From Lujinxingia vulgaris (GTDB taxonomy: Bacteria > Myxococcota_A > Bradymonadia > Bradymonadales > Bradymonadaceae), in NCBI RefSeq assembly GCF_007997005.1, contig NZ_VOSL01000042.1, forward strand, positions 1 to 32,250: a stretch of DNA of 32,250 bases. The letters run 5' to 3'. Position numbers and translations under genes: made by a program. This document shows, piece by piece, positions 8,302 to 16,427 of the stretch. Within the stretch, counting starts at the first letter, position 1; every line of letters starts with the position of its first letter. The notes beneath the pieces are model-generated. The model had not been told where the DNA came from. It saw nothing but the letters and a program-made list of their open reading frames with translations, and made no database searches.

Positions 8302-8340
8302 TTTTCGGGCGATCGCGTCGACGTCGACGTGCCCCGAAAA
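8302..8340. repeat. hairpin at a convergent gene junction
   Basis: TTTTCGGG (8302-8309) pairs with CCCGAAAA (8333-8340), and the loop holds the palindrome CGTCGACGTCGACG. It lies between the stops of the convergent genes 7638-8294 and 8363-9196. The T and A runs are on the inner strands, opposite to a classic bidirectional terminator, though it could still block read-through. Confidence 0.45.
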
Positions 8341-8362
8341 ACGAGCGCAGTGAGTCTGGCGC

Positions 8363-9196
8363 TTAGAGAAAATCCAGAGGATCGCCCGGGCCAAAGAGGG
8401 GGCGACCCACCTCTTCGGGTTCGGCGTCGGGGTCGTCTTCGGGGAGCTCGTGGGACTCGCAGCCGCAGGGGATGATATGCGGGTCGAGGCGGTAAAAACG
8501 CGCGAGCTCTTCGTAAAGATCGGGGGCCTCGTCGAGGAGCACATCCGGCAGCTCGAAGAAGGCTTCGGTGGCCACGGCAAAGAACTCCGCCTCATCTTCG
8601 GCGCCGTAAAGATCGAGAAAGGCCTGCTCGGGGTGCTGGCGCAGCGCGTCAAAATAATGCTGGAAGACGCGCGCCCAGGGCTCATAATCTTCCCCGCTGT
8701 GCAGAAGGGGGGTGCCGTCAAAATAGCCGCTGGAGACGTCGAGCACGTGGGCGAGCTCGTGGAGAATGGGGTTGAACCCGCTGCAGGGGTAGGCCAGGCC
8801 CTGCTGGCAGGCCGGCCAGCTGAGCACGACGGTGCCAAAGGGGTGGGCCTCCCCGTGGATCGGGCCGCCGAAGGCGTCATCGGGGCGCGTGAAGTCTTCG
8901 CCGTAGACGACGAACTCGCTGAGGCGCTCAAAGGCGTCCAGGGGAAGCGCGCGGGCCATGCGCGCGCCCTGAATGGCCAGGGTCAGCCGAATGGTGTCGT
9001 CGAGCTCAAAGCCGCCGGCGCCGACCCAGTGTTTTTGTTTCATGAGGATCTTCAGGTGCGACTTCAGCCCCTGGCGCTCTTCGAGGCTGAGTGCGTCGAG
9101 AAAGGGCAGCGCCTCGGCCAGAGCGTGGTGCCAGGCGGGGGGCAGCGGCTCTTTGAGCAGGGCGTTTCGTCGGAGGCGTTTGAAGAGGCCGAACAT
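8363..9196 (-). CDS. mtfA: MtfA-type zinc-dependent peptidase (M90 family)
   Basis: The 277-residue chain carries the zinc motif HELAH at 146-150 followed by VLD, and a downstream helix EFFAVATEAFFE (204-215) that supplies the third ligand, E211. It also has the PWLVLSWP-like strand (GTVVLSWPAC) and QGLAYPCSGFNPILHE typical of the MtfA/YeeI family. In E. coli MtfA binds the glucose repressor Mlc and has aminopeptidase activity. Whether that role holds in this lineage is unknown. The N-terminus (MFGLFKRLRRN) is basic but not a signal peptide, so it is cytosolic. The C-terminal 40 residues are acidic and include a CGCESHELPEDD stretch. Start ATG at 9196; no clear ribosome-binding site. Confidence 0.85.
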   Translation of the reverse strand: MFGLFKRLRRNALLKEPLPPAWHHALAEALPFLDALSLEERQGLKSHLKILMKQKHWVGAGGFELDDTIRLTLAIQGARMARALPLDAFERLSEFVVYGEDFTRPDDAFGGPIHGEAHPFGTVVLSWPACQQGLAYPCSGFNPILHELAHVLDVSSGYFDGTPLLHSGEDYEPWARVFQHYFDALRQHPEQAFLDLYGAEDEAEFFAVATEAFFELPDVLLDEAPDLYEELARFYRLDPHIIPCGCESHELPEDDPDAEPEEVGRPLFGPGDPLDFL

Positions 9197-9306
9197 GAAG
9201 ACTCAGGGGGTAAGAAGGGCAGAGGCGGCGCGCTGGCGAGGTTATAGCGTGACAACAGGCTTCATGCGAAGCTGCGCGGGTGCTTCAAAGGTGCTCGCGC
9301 GGGGTT

Positions 9307-9349
9307 GCCTCGCCAGCGCCCGGGCTTGAAAAGTCGCCACTGGCGAGGC
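9307..9349. promoter_or_regulatory. inverted pair of CTGGCGAG octamers in a divergent promoter region
   Basis: GCCTCGCCAG (9307-9316) and CTGGCGAGGC (9340-9349) are perfect 10-bp inverted repeats separated by 23 bp. They lie between the divergent starts of mtfA and the barrel-protein gene. They could form a hairpin or an operator. The same octamer is abundant elsewhere, so a local regulatory role is uncertain. Confidence 0.4.
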
Positions 9350-9432
9350 TACCAAAGAGGGCAGTGCGATGGTGATGGATCGTTAAAGCGCGAAAAGGTT
9401 GCGAGTTTTCGCCGAATCGAAAGGTGCAGGCT

Positions 9433-10782
9433 GTGAGCGTAAAGATGATGTTTGGGAAGATCGCCGGGGTGTGGCTGGTCACGCTGTGTGTGCTTTTGGC
9501 CGGGGTCGGTGTGGCCACTGCGCAGGAGCAGGCGCCGCTGCGGCTGGGCTACATCAACACCGCCGGCGACAGCGGTGAGCGATCCTACGAGAGCATCGAA
9601 GATGCGCTGGAGGAGAGCACCCAGATCGAGCTGCTCGATGATGGCGAGGTCCTGGCGAGCGCGCAGGCGATGGGGCTGGAGCTTGCGACGTTTCGGCAGA
9701 GCGCGCTGCGCGAGGAGAATCGCGCCGCCTTTGCGCAGCTGATGTCCGAGGAGAACATCGAGGGGCTGCTCATCCACGATGTCTTCGGCGGGGGCAACAC
9801 CCTGCAGGTGGTGGTGCTGGGGCCGCGTGGCGAGGAGCTGGCCGATGTGCGTTACAGCATTCGTCGGGGGCGCATCGATCAGGATGGCGTGATGCAGGTG
9901 CTGCGGGAGGTCTTCTCGGCGTTGGTGCCGGAGGTGTTGGCCTACCGGGAGGCGCAGGAGCTGGAGCGTCAACGCCAGCTTGAGGAAGAAGAGGCCGCCC
10001 GCGCCCAGACCGAGGCCCAGGTCGAGCCCCTCGATCAGGAGGACGATCTTCGGGCAGCTGCCGTCGCCCGGCATCGCCAGCAGTACGGTAACATGGCGCC
10101 GCACCTGAAGGTGCGTGCCGGGCTGATGGTGGGACAGCGGATGATGCGCCAGAGCACCAACGAGGCCTTTGAGATCAATCACAACACGCCGCTCTTTGGA
10201 GGGGGAGCGCGCGTGGACGCGATGCTGGCGATCTTTGATGGAGGTCGGGCGGCGCTGGAGGTGGGAGCGCATTTCGACGTCGCGCCTTATACCTCGCAGT
10301 TTGCCGATGAGCCGCTGGCCGGGCAGTACATGCGCGGGGGCGGGCAGGTGCGTTATGTGCGCGGGCTGGGGCCCTCGCTGAAAGGGCGCGGGCTTGTGGG
10401 CGCGGAGATCTTGAGCGCGACGCTGGCGCCCAACGCCCTCTACACCGGTCACAGCTACCTGACGGCCCAGCTGGGCGTGGGGCTGGGCTATGCGTTCGGG
10501 GAGCTTGCGGAGCTGAACCTGGCCGCGCTCTTTACGCCGGTGATCAGCGGCACGAACTCCGCCGGGGCGTATGGCGAGGGGAGCTTCGCGCCGAGCGCGT
10601 CGGCGCAGGTGGGGCTTGTGGTGCGCACCTTTGAGCCCTTCTTGATCGGGGTGGATTACACCTACCAGCTGCACCTGCGGGAGTTCCCGGATCCGGTGAT
10701 TGTGGAGGCGCCGGTGAGCAGCCGCGACCAGTTTCATACGGTGCTGATCTCGGCGGGTTACCGCTTTGATTTTGGCGGGTGA
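9433..10782 (+). CDS. secreted protein with probable outer-membrane beta-barrel C-terminus
   Basis: A signal peptide is evident: basic start, hydrophobic run GVWLVTLCVLLAGVGVA, then a cleavage-like site ATA-QEQ. The mature N-terminal part (about 120 residues) has alternating strands and helices (LRLGYINTAGD, IEGLLIHDVFGGG, LQVVVLGPRGEELADV). Its form resembles the periplasmic domains that precede barrel or lipoprotein modules. A charged coiled segment follows (EAQELERQRQLEEEEAARAQTEAQ). The last 230 residues have amphipathic strands rich in Gly and aromatic residues ending SAGYRFDFGG, as expected of an outer-membrane barrel, though without a terminal Phe/Trp. I prefer the GTG at 9433 (AAAGG eight bases upstream); GTG 9424 and ATG 9445 are alternatives. 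I know no close family. Confidence 0.75.
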   Translation: MSVKMMFGKIAGVWLVTLCVLLAGVGVATAQEQAPLRLGYINTAGDSGERSYESIEDALEESTQIELLDDGEVLASAQAMGLELATFRQSALREENRAAFAQLMSEENIEGLLIHDVFGGGNTLQVVVLGPRGEELADVRYSIRRGRIDQDGVMQVLREVFSALVPEVLAYREAQELERQRQLEEEEAARAQTEAQVEPLDQEDDLRAAAVARHRQQYGNMAPHLKVRAGLMVGQRMMRQSTNEAFEINHNTPLFGGGARVDAMLAIFDGGRAALEVGAHFDVAPYTSQFADEPLAGQYMRGGGQVRYVRGLGPSLKGRGLVGAEILSATLAPNALYTGHSYLTAQLGVGLGYAFGELAELNLAALFTPVISGTNSAGAYGEGSFAPSASAQVGLVVRTFEPFLIGVDYTYQLHLREFPDPVIVEAPVSSRDQFHTVLISAGYRFDFGG

Positions 10783-10818
10783 GCTGGCGAGTCAGCGGGG
10801 GATGCTGCACCATGCTAA

Positions 10819-10865
10819 CGAGGCGCTCACCCGCATGGGGAGCGCCTCGTCGCAGGTTGTTTTTA
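10819..10865. terminator. terminator between barrel-protein gene and speB
   Basis: CGAGGCGCTC (10819-10828) pairs perfectly with GAGCGCCTCG (10840-10849) around an 11-nt loop. A T-rich run follows (10857-10865) on the plus strand, and the hairpin sits between two convergent stop codons, which suits a bidirectional terminator. Confidence 0.8.
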
Positions 10866-10888
10866 GAGGCCAGTGAGGCTGTTCAGGC

Positions 10889-11782
10889 TCAGGCCTGGGT
10901 GGCGATCATGAACTCGCGGATCATCTTGGCAGCGAGCGCCGAGGTGATGCCGGCGTGGTCCAGGGGAGGGCTGGTCTCGACCAGATCGAAGCCCACGAGG
11001 TTCTCGAAGGTGGGCAGGAAACGGGCAATCGCCAGGGCCTGGTGGCTGCTCAGGCCGCCGGGCTCCGGGGTGCCGGTGCCCGGGGCGTAGGCCGGGTCGA
11101 CCGCGTCGATATCAAAGGTGCAGTAGACGGGGCGGTCGCCCCAGAGATCGCGCAACTTCTCAAGCTCCGCGACGAGCTCGGAGGTTGACTCGGTGAGGAT
11201 CTGGGGGATGTGCTGGTGGGCGAACTCCGCCTCTTCGGCCGGGCCGCTACGCACGCCGACCTGCACCAGGCGCGGGGGCTGGTCGGTGGGGCTCATGCCC
11301 AGCGCGTTCCAGCACAGGCGCAGGGCGGTGGCGTGGCTGAGCTCCTGATCGGCGTAGGTGTGTCGAAGATCGAAGTGGGCGTCGACGTGCAGGATCACCG
11401 CGTCGGGAAAATGCTTTGCGATGGCGCGCACGATGCCGGCGCTCACCAGGTGTTCGCCGCCCATGGCCACCGGGCGCTTGCCGGCGTTGAGGATCTGATC
11501 GACGGCTTCTTCGATGACGTCGAGGCAGGCCGCCGGGTTTCCGAAGGGAAGATCGAGGTCGCCGGCGTCGAAGAAGGTGTCGTCGGCCAGGGCGCGGCGC
11601 TGCTCGACGGAGTACTCTTCGAGGTTGTCGGCGAAGTAGCGGATCTCGCGCGGCCCCAGGCGCGTGCCGGCCCGAAAGCAGCACGTAAAGTCCATGGGGA
11701 TGCCAAAGAGGATGTTGGAGGCGGCCTCAAAGCTTGGGGCTGAGCCCAGAAACTGTCCGTAGGGTTTGTCGACAAAGGTCAT
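10889..11782 (-). CDS. speB: agmatinase (ureohydrolase family)
   Basis: Hydrolyses agmatine to putrescine and urea in polyamine synthesis; cytosolic, binuclear manganese enzyme. The 297-residue length is typical. Metal ligands are in place: H111 in GGEH, D134, H136 and D138 in HVDAHFDLR, and D224 and D226 in FDIDAVDPAYAPGTGTPEPGG. The loop reads DQELSHATALR, close to the Bacillus-type SpeB form. Arginase is the main alternative; the EPGGLSS ending and the length favour agmatinase. The ATG at 11782 has CGGAG six bases upstream. No arginine decarboxylase gene is adjacent, so the agmatine source must be elsewhere. Confidence 0.9.
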   Translation of the reverse strand: MTFVDKPYGQFLGSAPSFEAASNILFGIPMDFTCCFRAGTRLGPREIRYFADNLEEYSVEQRRALADDTFFDAGDLDLPFGNPAACLDVIEEAVDQILNAGKRPVAMGGEHLVSAGIVRAIAKHFPDAVILHVDAHFDLRHTYADQELSHATALRLCWNALGMSPTDQPPRLVQVGVRSGPAEEAEFAHQHIPQILTESTSELVAELEKLRDLWGDRPVYCTFDIDAVDPAYAPGTGTPEPGGLSSHQALAIARFLPTFENLVGFDLVETSPPLDHAGITSALAAKMIREFMIATQA

Positions 11783-11931
11783 CGCAGGCTCCGGGCGCCG
11801 AAGAGAGCGCGTGGCAGGGGGGCGAAAAGGGTCGATGAGAGGGGCGTTAACGGGCTGGCGAGGCAGGCGTTTGCGCCGCCGAGCGTGTAGCTGAAAAGCG
11901 CGCGGGGGGCAATCGCGGCGCGCAGATCGGG

Positions 11932-11970
11932 CTTGACCTTAACGGGGGAGGATTTACCATCTGCCCATTG
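11932..11970 (+). promoter_or_regulatory. candidate promoter for the ALDH-like gene
   Basis: The sequence has TTGACC, a 16-bp spacer and TACCAT, about 120-150 bp before the start at 12087. It is the best match to a sigma70 promoter in the 300-bp spacer 11783-12086, which otherwise holds two CTGGCGAG octamers (11855, 11984) and no repeat or small gene that I could support. Confidence 0.3.
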
Positions 11971-12086
11971 TGTATTCACTGTGCTGGCGAGTGACCTGGG
12001 AGTCTCGCGGTCGGGTCAACTCTGCTCTTCGAGGGTTCGAGGAGGGGAGTCGTATGCGCCGCGTCTTGCTCTGAGGAGACTCCTGT

Positions 12087-13700
12087 ATGGAAACACCCGC
12101 GCGACACAGCCCATCGTTCGAGACGACTGACCAGCTCCCCGAGGCGTCCATCAAGCGTCCGGGTGGGGAGATGATCACCAGTTACAACCCGGCCAACCAG
12201 CACGCCATCGGGGAGGTGGCGCGTACGATGGGGTCGCAGGCCGCCGAGGTGATGGGGCGTGCGGGGGAGGCGCAGCGGGCCTGGCGGCGGCGTCCGCTGG
12301 TGCAGCGCCTTGAGGTCGCTCAGGAGGTGCTCGGCGCGCTGATGGACTGGCGCGAGGATCTTCTGGAGCTGGGGATTGAAGAGCTGGGGATGACGCCCCT
12401 GGAGATGCGTCGCGCCTGGTGGCGGATGATGGCGATTTTAAGGGAGGTGCTCGACGCCGCGCCGACCTCCTTGAGTGAGGAGGCGCTGAAGGTGGGCGGG
12501 GGGCTCTTCTCGCGGCGACGCGAGCGGGCGGCGGCGTACTGGCGGCCGCGGGGGGTGGTGGCGTGTGTGGCGGGAAGCTATGACGTGCTGGAGAGCGCGG
12601 TGGTGCAGGGGATGGCGGCGCTGGTGGCGGGCAACACGGTGGTGGTGGCGGCCGATGAGCGCGCGCCGCTCTTGCTGAGCTCGGTGGGCAATGTGATCGC
12701 TCAGACGATCGCCTCACCGGCGGTGTGGACGACGGTCTGCGGGAGCGATGAGCTCGCTGAAGAGCTTGCGCGGCGCGCCGATGCGGTGGTGGTGCAGGGC
12801 TCGGCCAGCCGGGTGCGGCGCGTGCGTGGGGCGGCGGCCGAGGGGCTGGTGCCGATCTGGGGCGATGCGCCGGGGGCGGATGTGGCGGTGGTGCTCAATG
12901 ATGCGGATCTGGTCGCCGCGGCGCGGGCGGTGGTCTGGGGCGCGATGTGCGGCGCGGGCCGGCGAAGGGCGGCGATTCGGCGGGTGTGGGTGCAGCAGTC
13001 GATCGCGGCGGTGTTCACCGATCAGGTTGTCGCCGAGGTGCTGCGTCTGCGTCAGGGGATGCCCGGGGTCGAAGAGGTGGAGGTGGGGCCCCAGGCGGAC
13101 TTCGGGGAGGTGGAGCTGCTTGAGGAGCTCATCGATGACGCGGTGGAGCAGGGCGCGAAGTTGCTGGTCGGGGGCTCGCGGCGACGGCGTTGTGAGGGGG
13201 CGTTTTTTGAGCCGACGGTGATCAGCGGCGTCGATGAGACGATGCAGCTGTGGAAGGCGGCGGTGCCGGGTCCGATTGTGGCGCTGACGGTGATGCGTTC
13301 GCCGGCGGAAGCCTCGATGCGTTGCCGCGATCGGGGTGGTCCTGTTCGGGCGTCGATCTTTAGTAAAAGCGTGAGCGTCGCCCGGGAGGTGGGGATGCAG
13401 TTTGAGGCGGCGGTGGTCGGGATCAACGAGCCGGTGAGCGATCTTCCGCCGGGCTATGGTCCGCAGGAGGCGGCCTGCGGGGGGCTGCGGCAGCTCGACG
13501 CCATAGAGGCGCTGCGCGCCTCATCGCGACGCGCGGTGATGGTGGAGTCGGCGCCGGGGTTTGGCCGCGGCATCAACCTGCGCGGCTTCGCCGATGCGGA
13601 GCGGCAGCAGCGGCTGCTCGACGCCTGGACAGCGCTGCGATTTGAGCGTGGCGTCGCCCGGCGGGTCACCCGCATCTGGAACCACCTGCGCCCGGGATAA
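12087..13700 (+). CDS. aldehyde dehydrogenase-fold protein lacking catalytic residues (pseudoenzyme)
   Basis: Over most of its 537 residues the chain follows the NAD(P)-dependent aldehyde dehydrogenase fold: SYNPANQHAIGEVA, PRGVVACVAG, AALVAGNTVVV, a VVLNDADL strand and a C-terminal GINEP...GLRQLDAIEAL. The chemistry is gone. Aligning by eye, the Asn of the usual WNFP motif is replaced (GSYDVLES, about 163-170). The KPSE lysine is lost (AADE, 188-191). The ELGG Glu is replaced (PIWGDAPG), and at the catalytic Cys position of N-x-G-Q-x-C the chain reads GAGRRRAA, giving Arg at about 294. The one nearby Cys (C288) is six residues too early. It may be a structural or regulatory protein. The start at 12087 has GAGGAG eight bases upstream. 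Confidence 0.75.
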   Translation: METPARHSPSFETTDQLPEASIKRPGGEMITSYNPANQHAIGEVARTMGSQAAEVMGRAGEAQRAWRRRPLVQRLEVAQEVLGALMDWREDLLELGIEELGMTPLEMRRAWWRMMAILREVLDAAPTSLSEEALKVGGGLFSRRRERAAAYWRPRGVVACVAGSYDVLESAVVQGMAALVAGNTVVVAADERAPLLLSSVGNVIAQTIASPAVWTTVCGSDELAEELARRADAVVVQGSASRVRRVRGAAAEGLVPIWGDAPGADVAVVLNDADLVAAARAVVWGAMCGAGRRRAAIRRVWVQQSIAAVFTDQVVAEVLRLRQGMPGVEEVEVGPQADFGEVELLEELIDDAVEQGAKLLVGGSRRRRCEGAFFEPTVISGVDETMQLWKAAVPGPIVALTVMRSPAEASMRCRDRGGPVRASIFSKSVSVAREVGMQFEAAVVGINEPVSDLPPGYGPQEAACGGLRQLDAIEALRASSRRAVMVESAPGFGRGINLRGFADAERQQRLLDAWTALRFERGVARRVTRIWNHLRPG

Positions 13701-13844
13701 TGCGCTGTCGGCGCAAGGCCAGCGCTGCGCCGGCGCGCCCGGTCTGTACAGCCCTCCGGGGCACCGATAGAGTGGAAGATCGGACCGGCCTGCGACCTTT
13801 ATACGAAGGTTGTCGGCGCGGGGCCGATCTTTTGGAGGCGAGTT

Positions 13845-16406
13845 ATGACGGATGCATCAGTGGAGCTGGCCGGACGGCTTCTGGAAAAGATTGAGGCGTG
13901 TGAAGACGAGGAGCGCTACCGCGATTATCGCGATCAGCTCTACGCGCTGGGCACGCCGATCCTGGGGGTGTTGCGGGATAATCTGGGGCATCGCCATCAT
14001 CTGCGTCGCATGGCTGCGGCGACCAACCTGGGGAGGCTGGGGGATCGGGAGTCGATCCCGAAGCTCATCGGGTTGATCCACGATCCGCACGCCGGGGTGC
14101 GCGAGATGGCGCTCTTCTCGCTGGGCATCCTGGGGGATTCGGCCAGCACCGAAGCGGTGCTGGGCGCGATGCATGATTACGATGCGGACGTGCGCTATCG
14201 CGCGCTGGTGGCCCTGGGGGATCTGAACTACGCGCATCTCGAAGAGGTGTTGATTCGGGCGATGGAGGATGAGTCGTACGGGGTGCGCGAGCAGGCGCTT
14301 ACGCAACTTCGCACCGTGGGGACGCCGCGTTGTTTGCCAGTGGTGCTCAAGGCGCTGCTGGAGCGCGAGCTGGAGATGCAACAGAGCGCCGAGGAGATCC
14401 TCGACCGCCTGGTGCCGCGGCTGACGCGGGAGCAGTACAAGAAACTTCCCGATCAGCTCACCCCCCGGGAGCGTCGCCTGGTGCTCAACTACCTGGAGGC
14501 ACGCAACCTCCAGGAGGTCTACGGCACGTTGTGGCAGCGCCTGCAGCTGGTCTCCAAGACGTCGACGCCCTCGCGCGGGCTCGATAAGTACGGGCGACTT
14601 CTGCATACCGATGAGGAGCGCCCCTTTTTGACGCGGGCGTTTGAGCGCGAGGAGGTCGTCAGCACGTTGGTGGAGCACTTCACCGACGATCGCAGCCAGC
14701 GCAGCATGTTGCTGGTGGGCGAGGCCGGGGTGGGCAAGACTGCGATCATTCACGAGGTCGCCCTGCGGCTGAGCACGGATGAAGAGGGCTGGCAGATCCT
14801 GGAGACGAACACCAGCGAGCTCATCAGCGGGACGCGTTATCTGGGCGACTGGGAGACCAAGCTCAAGGAGATGGCCGAGGCGATCCTCAAGCACGACAAG
14901 GTGTTGATGTACATCACCAACCCCAACGATCTGCTGGGGGCGGGGGCGCACTCCAAGAGCGATGAGAACTTTGCGGACTTCTTTAAGCCCTACCTGCAGC
15001 GTGGTCAGCTGCGCATCATCGCCGAGTGCACCGAAGAAGATCTGAAGAACGGGCTGAGCCGCGATCCGGGCTTCTTGCGGCTCTTCCGTCAGGTCAAAGT
15101 GCAGCCGATGGATGAGGCCGAGACACTTGCGGTGCTCACGCGGCGGTTGAGCGCGCTGAACCTCAACGAAGATCGCTTGCTGCACGCCGAGCCGGGGTGT
15201 CTGGAGCAGGTCCGCGACTTCGCCGAGAGTTTTTACACGCGCAGCTTTGCGCCGGGGCGGGCCTGCGACCTGATGGATGCGTTGATCGATTACACCCTCC
15301 GCCAGGAAGAGCCGACCACGGGTGAGTTTGTGCTGCGCAGCCATAACATCCCGCCCTGTCTGGCGGAGGTCACGGGCATGAGCCTGGATCTTCTCGACGA
15401 CACGCGGCCGATGAACCTGGAGGAGACCCGGGCGTGGTTTAAGCGTCGGGTCATCGACCAGGAGCGGGCGGTGGATGCGATCGTCGACCGGCTGGCGATG
15501 GTCAAGACGGGCATGCACGATCCGGCGCGCCCCCTGGGGGTGTTCTTCCTGGTGGGGCCGACCGGGGTGGGGAAGACCTACTTTACGGGGCTTGTGGCCG
15601 AGCGTCTCTTCGGCTCGAAGTCGCGCATGGTGCGTTTTGATCTGAGTGAGTATCAGGGGCGCTTTGCGCTGGAGAAGTTGATCGGTTCTCCGCATGACAA
15701 AGACCGCGAGGGTCTGCTCACCGAGGCGATCCGCAACCAGCCCTTCTCGGTGTTGCTCTTTGATGAGTTTGAGAAGGCCGACGCCGAGATCTTCAACCTC
15801 TTTTTGCAGATCCTCGATGAGGGGCGGCTGACCGACGCGCGTGGTCGCACCACGGACTTTCGCCAGACCCTGATCTTTTTGACGAGCAACCTGGGGGCCT
15901 CGCGCACCAGCGTGCAGGCGATGGGGTTTGGGCCCGAGGATCGCCGCCAGGAGCAGGGCACGCATATCCGCAACAAGCTCGATGAGTTCTTCGCCCCGGA
16001 GTTTCTTAACCGCCTCGATGAGGTGTTGGTCTTTAACCCGCTGACCCCCGATGCGATGGAGCGCCTGGTGGAGCTGGAGCTGAACAAGGCGCTGGAGCGT
16101 CGCGGGTTTAAGCGTCGGCGTCTGCAGGTCGAGGTTGACCCGGCGGCGCGGCGCTGGCTAGAAGCGCGGGGGTTCAGCGAGCGCTTTGGCGCCCGCGAGC
16201 TCAAACGCACGCTGGAGAAACACGTGCTCACCGCGATCAGCCGCGCGCTGCTGGAGAGTCCGGGGCCGCATACCGGCAAGAGCGCGCGTGTGGGTGTGGA
16301 GGACGATCAGATCCGCGTGACTCTGCATAAGCTCACCACCCCTCCGGCGAAGTCGCCGGGCCTGCCGCGCGAGCCGCGCACACCGAGTCGGGTGGAGACG
16401 CCTTAA
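13845..16406 (+). CDS. HEAT-repeat / Clp-type AAA+ protein with degenerate first ATPase module
   Basis: The 853-residue chain starts with about four HEAT-like helical repeats (residues 35-190: HLRRMAAATNLGRLGDRESIPKLI, PHAGVREMALFSLG, DADVRYRALVALGDL). The Clp N-domain is absent. AAA+ module 1 follows: Walker A GEAGVGKT at 292-299, but Walker B reads MYITNPNDLLGAGA, with T358 and N359 where Asp-Glu is expected. There is no long coiled M-domain. Module 2 is complete: Walker A GPTGVGKT (571-578), Walker B LLFDEFEKA (D640, E641), sensor 1 TSNLG (680-684), arginine finger R723, sensor 2 GARELKR (782-788). The GYVG pore loop is replaced by SPHDKDREG. No ClpP-binding IGL/F loop is seen. GGAGG lies about 7 nt before the ATG. 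Confidence 0.85.
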   Translation: MTDASVELAGRLLEKIEACEDEERYRDYRDQLYALGTPILGVLRDNLGHRHHLRRMAAATNLGRLGDRESIPKLIGLIHDPHAGVREMALFSLGILGDSASTEAVLGAMHDYDADVRYRALVALGDLNYAHLEEVLIRAMEDESYGVREQALTQLRTVGTPRCLPVVLKALLERELEMQQSAEEILDRLVPRLTREQYKKLPDQLTPRERRLVLNYLEARNLQEVYGTLWQRLQLVSKTSTPSRGLDKYGRLLHTDEERPFLTRAFEREEVVSTLVEHFTDDRSQRSMLLVGEAGVGKTAIIHEVALRLSTDEEGWQILETNTSELISGTRYLGDWETKLKEMAEAILKHDKVLMYITNPNDLLGAGAHSKSDENFADFFKPYLQRGQLRIIAECTEEDLKNGLSRDPGFLRLFRQVKVQPMDEAETLAVLTRRLSALNLNEDRLLHAEPGCLEQVRDFAESFYTRSFAPGRACDLMDALIDYTLRQEEPTTGEFVLRSHNIPPCLAEVTGMSLDLLDDTRPMNLEETRAWFKRRVIDQERAVDAIVDRLAMVKTGMHDPARPLGVFFLVGPTGVGKTYFTGLVAERLFGSKSRMVRFDLSEYQGRFALEKLIGSPHDKDREGLLTEAIRNQPFSVLLFDEFEKADAEIFNLFLQILDEGRLTDARGRTTDFRQTLIFLTSNLGASRTSVQAMGFGPEDRRQEQGTHIRNKLDEFFAPEFLNRLDEVLVFNPLTPDAMERLVELELNKALERRGFKRRRLQVEVDPAARRWLEARGFSERFGARELKRTLEKHVLTAISRALLESPGPHTGKSARVGVEDDQIRVTLHKLTTPPAKSPGLPREPRTPSRVETP

Positions 16407-16427
16407 CGCCATGAAGTGAGAGTCAGG

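Noticed and set aside
8302-8340. Intrinsic terminator at the 8294/8363 junction
   Set aside because: The T run precedes and the A run follows the stem on the plus strand, the reverse of an intrinsic terminator. I kept it only as a hairpin.
13857-15965. Minus-strand open frame of 702 codons opposite the HEAT/Clp gene
   Set aside because: The plus strand shows Walker, sensor and HEAT motifs in a single frame; the antisense reading has none and is a composition shadow.
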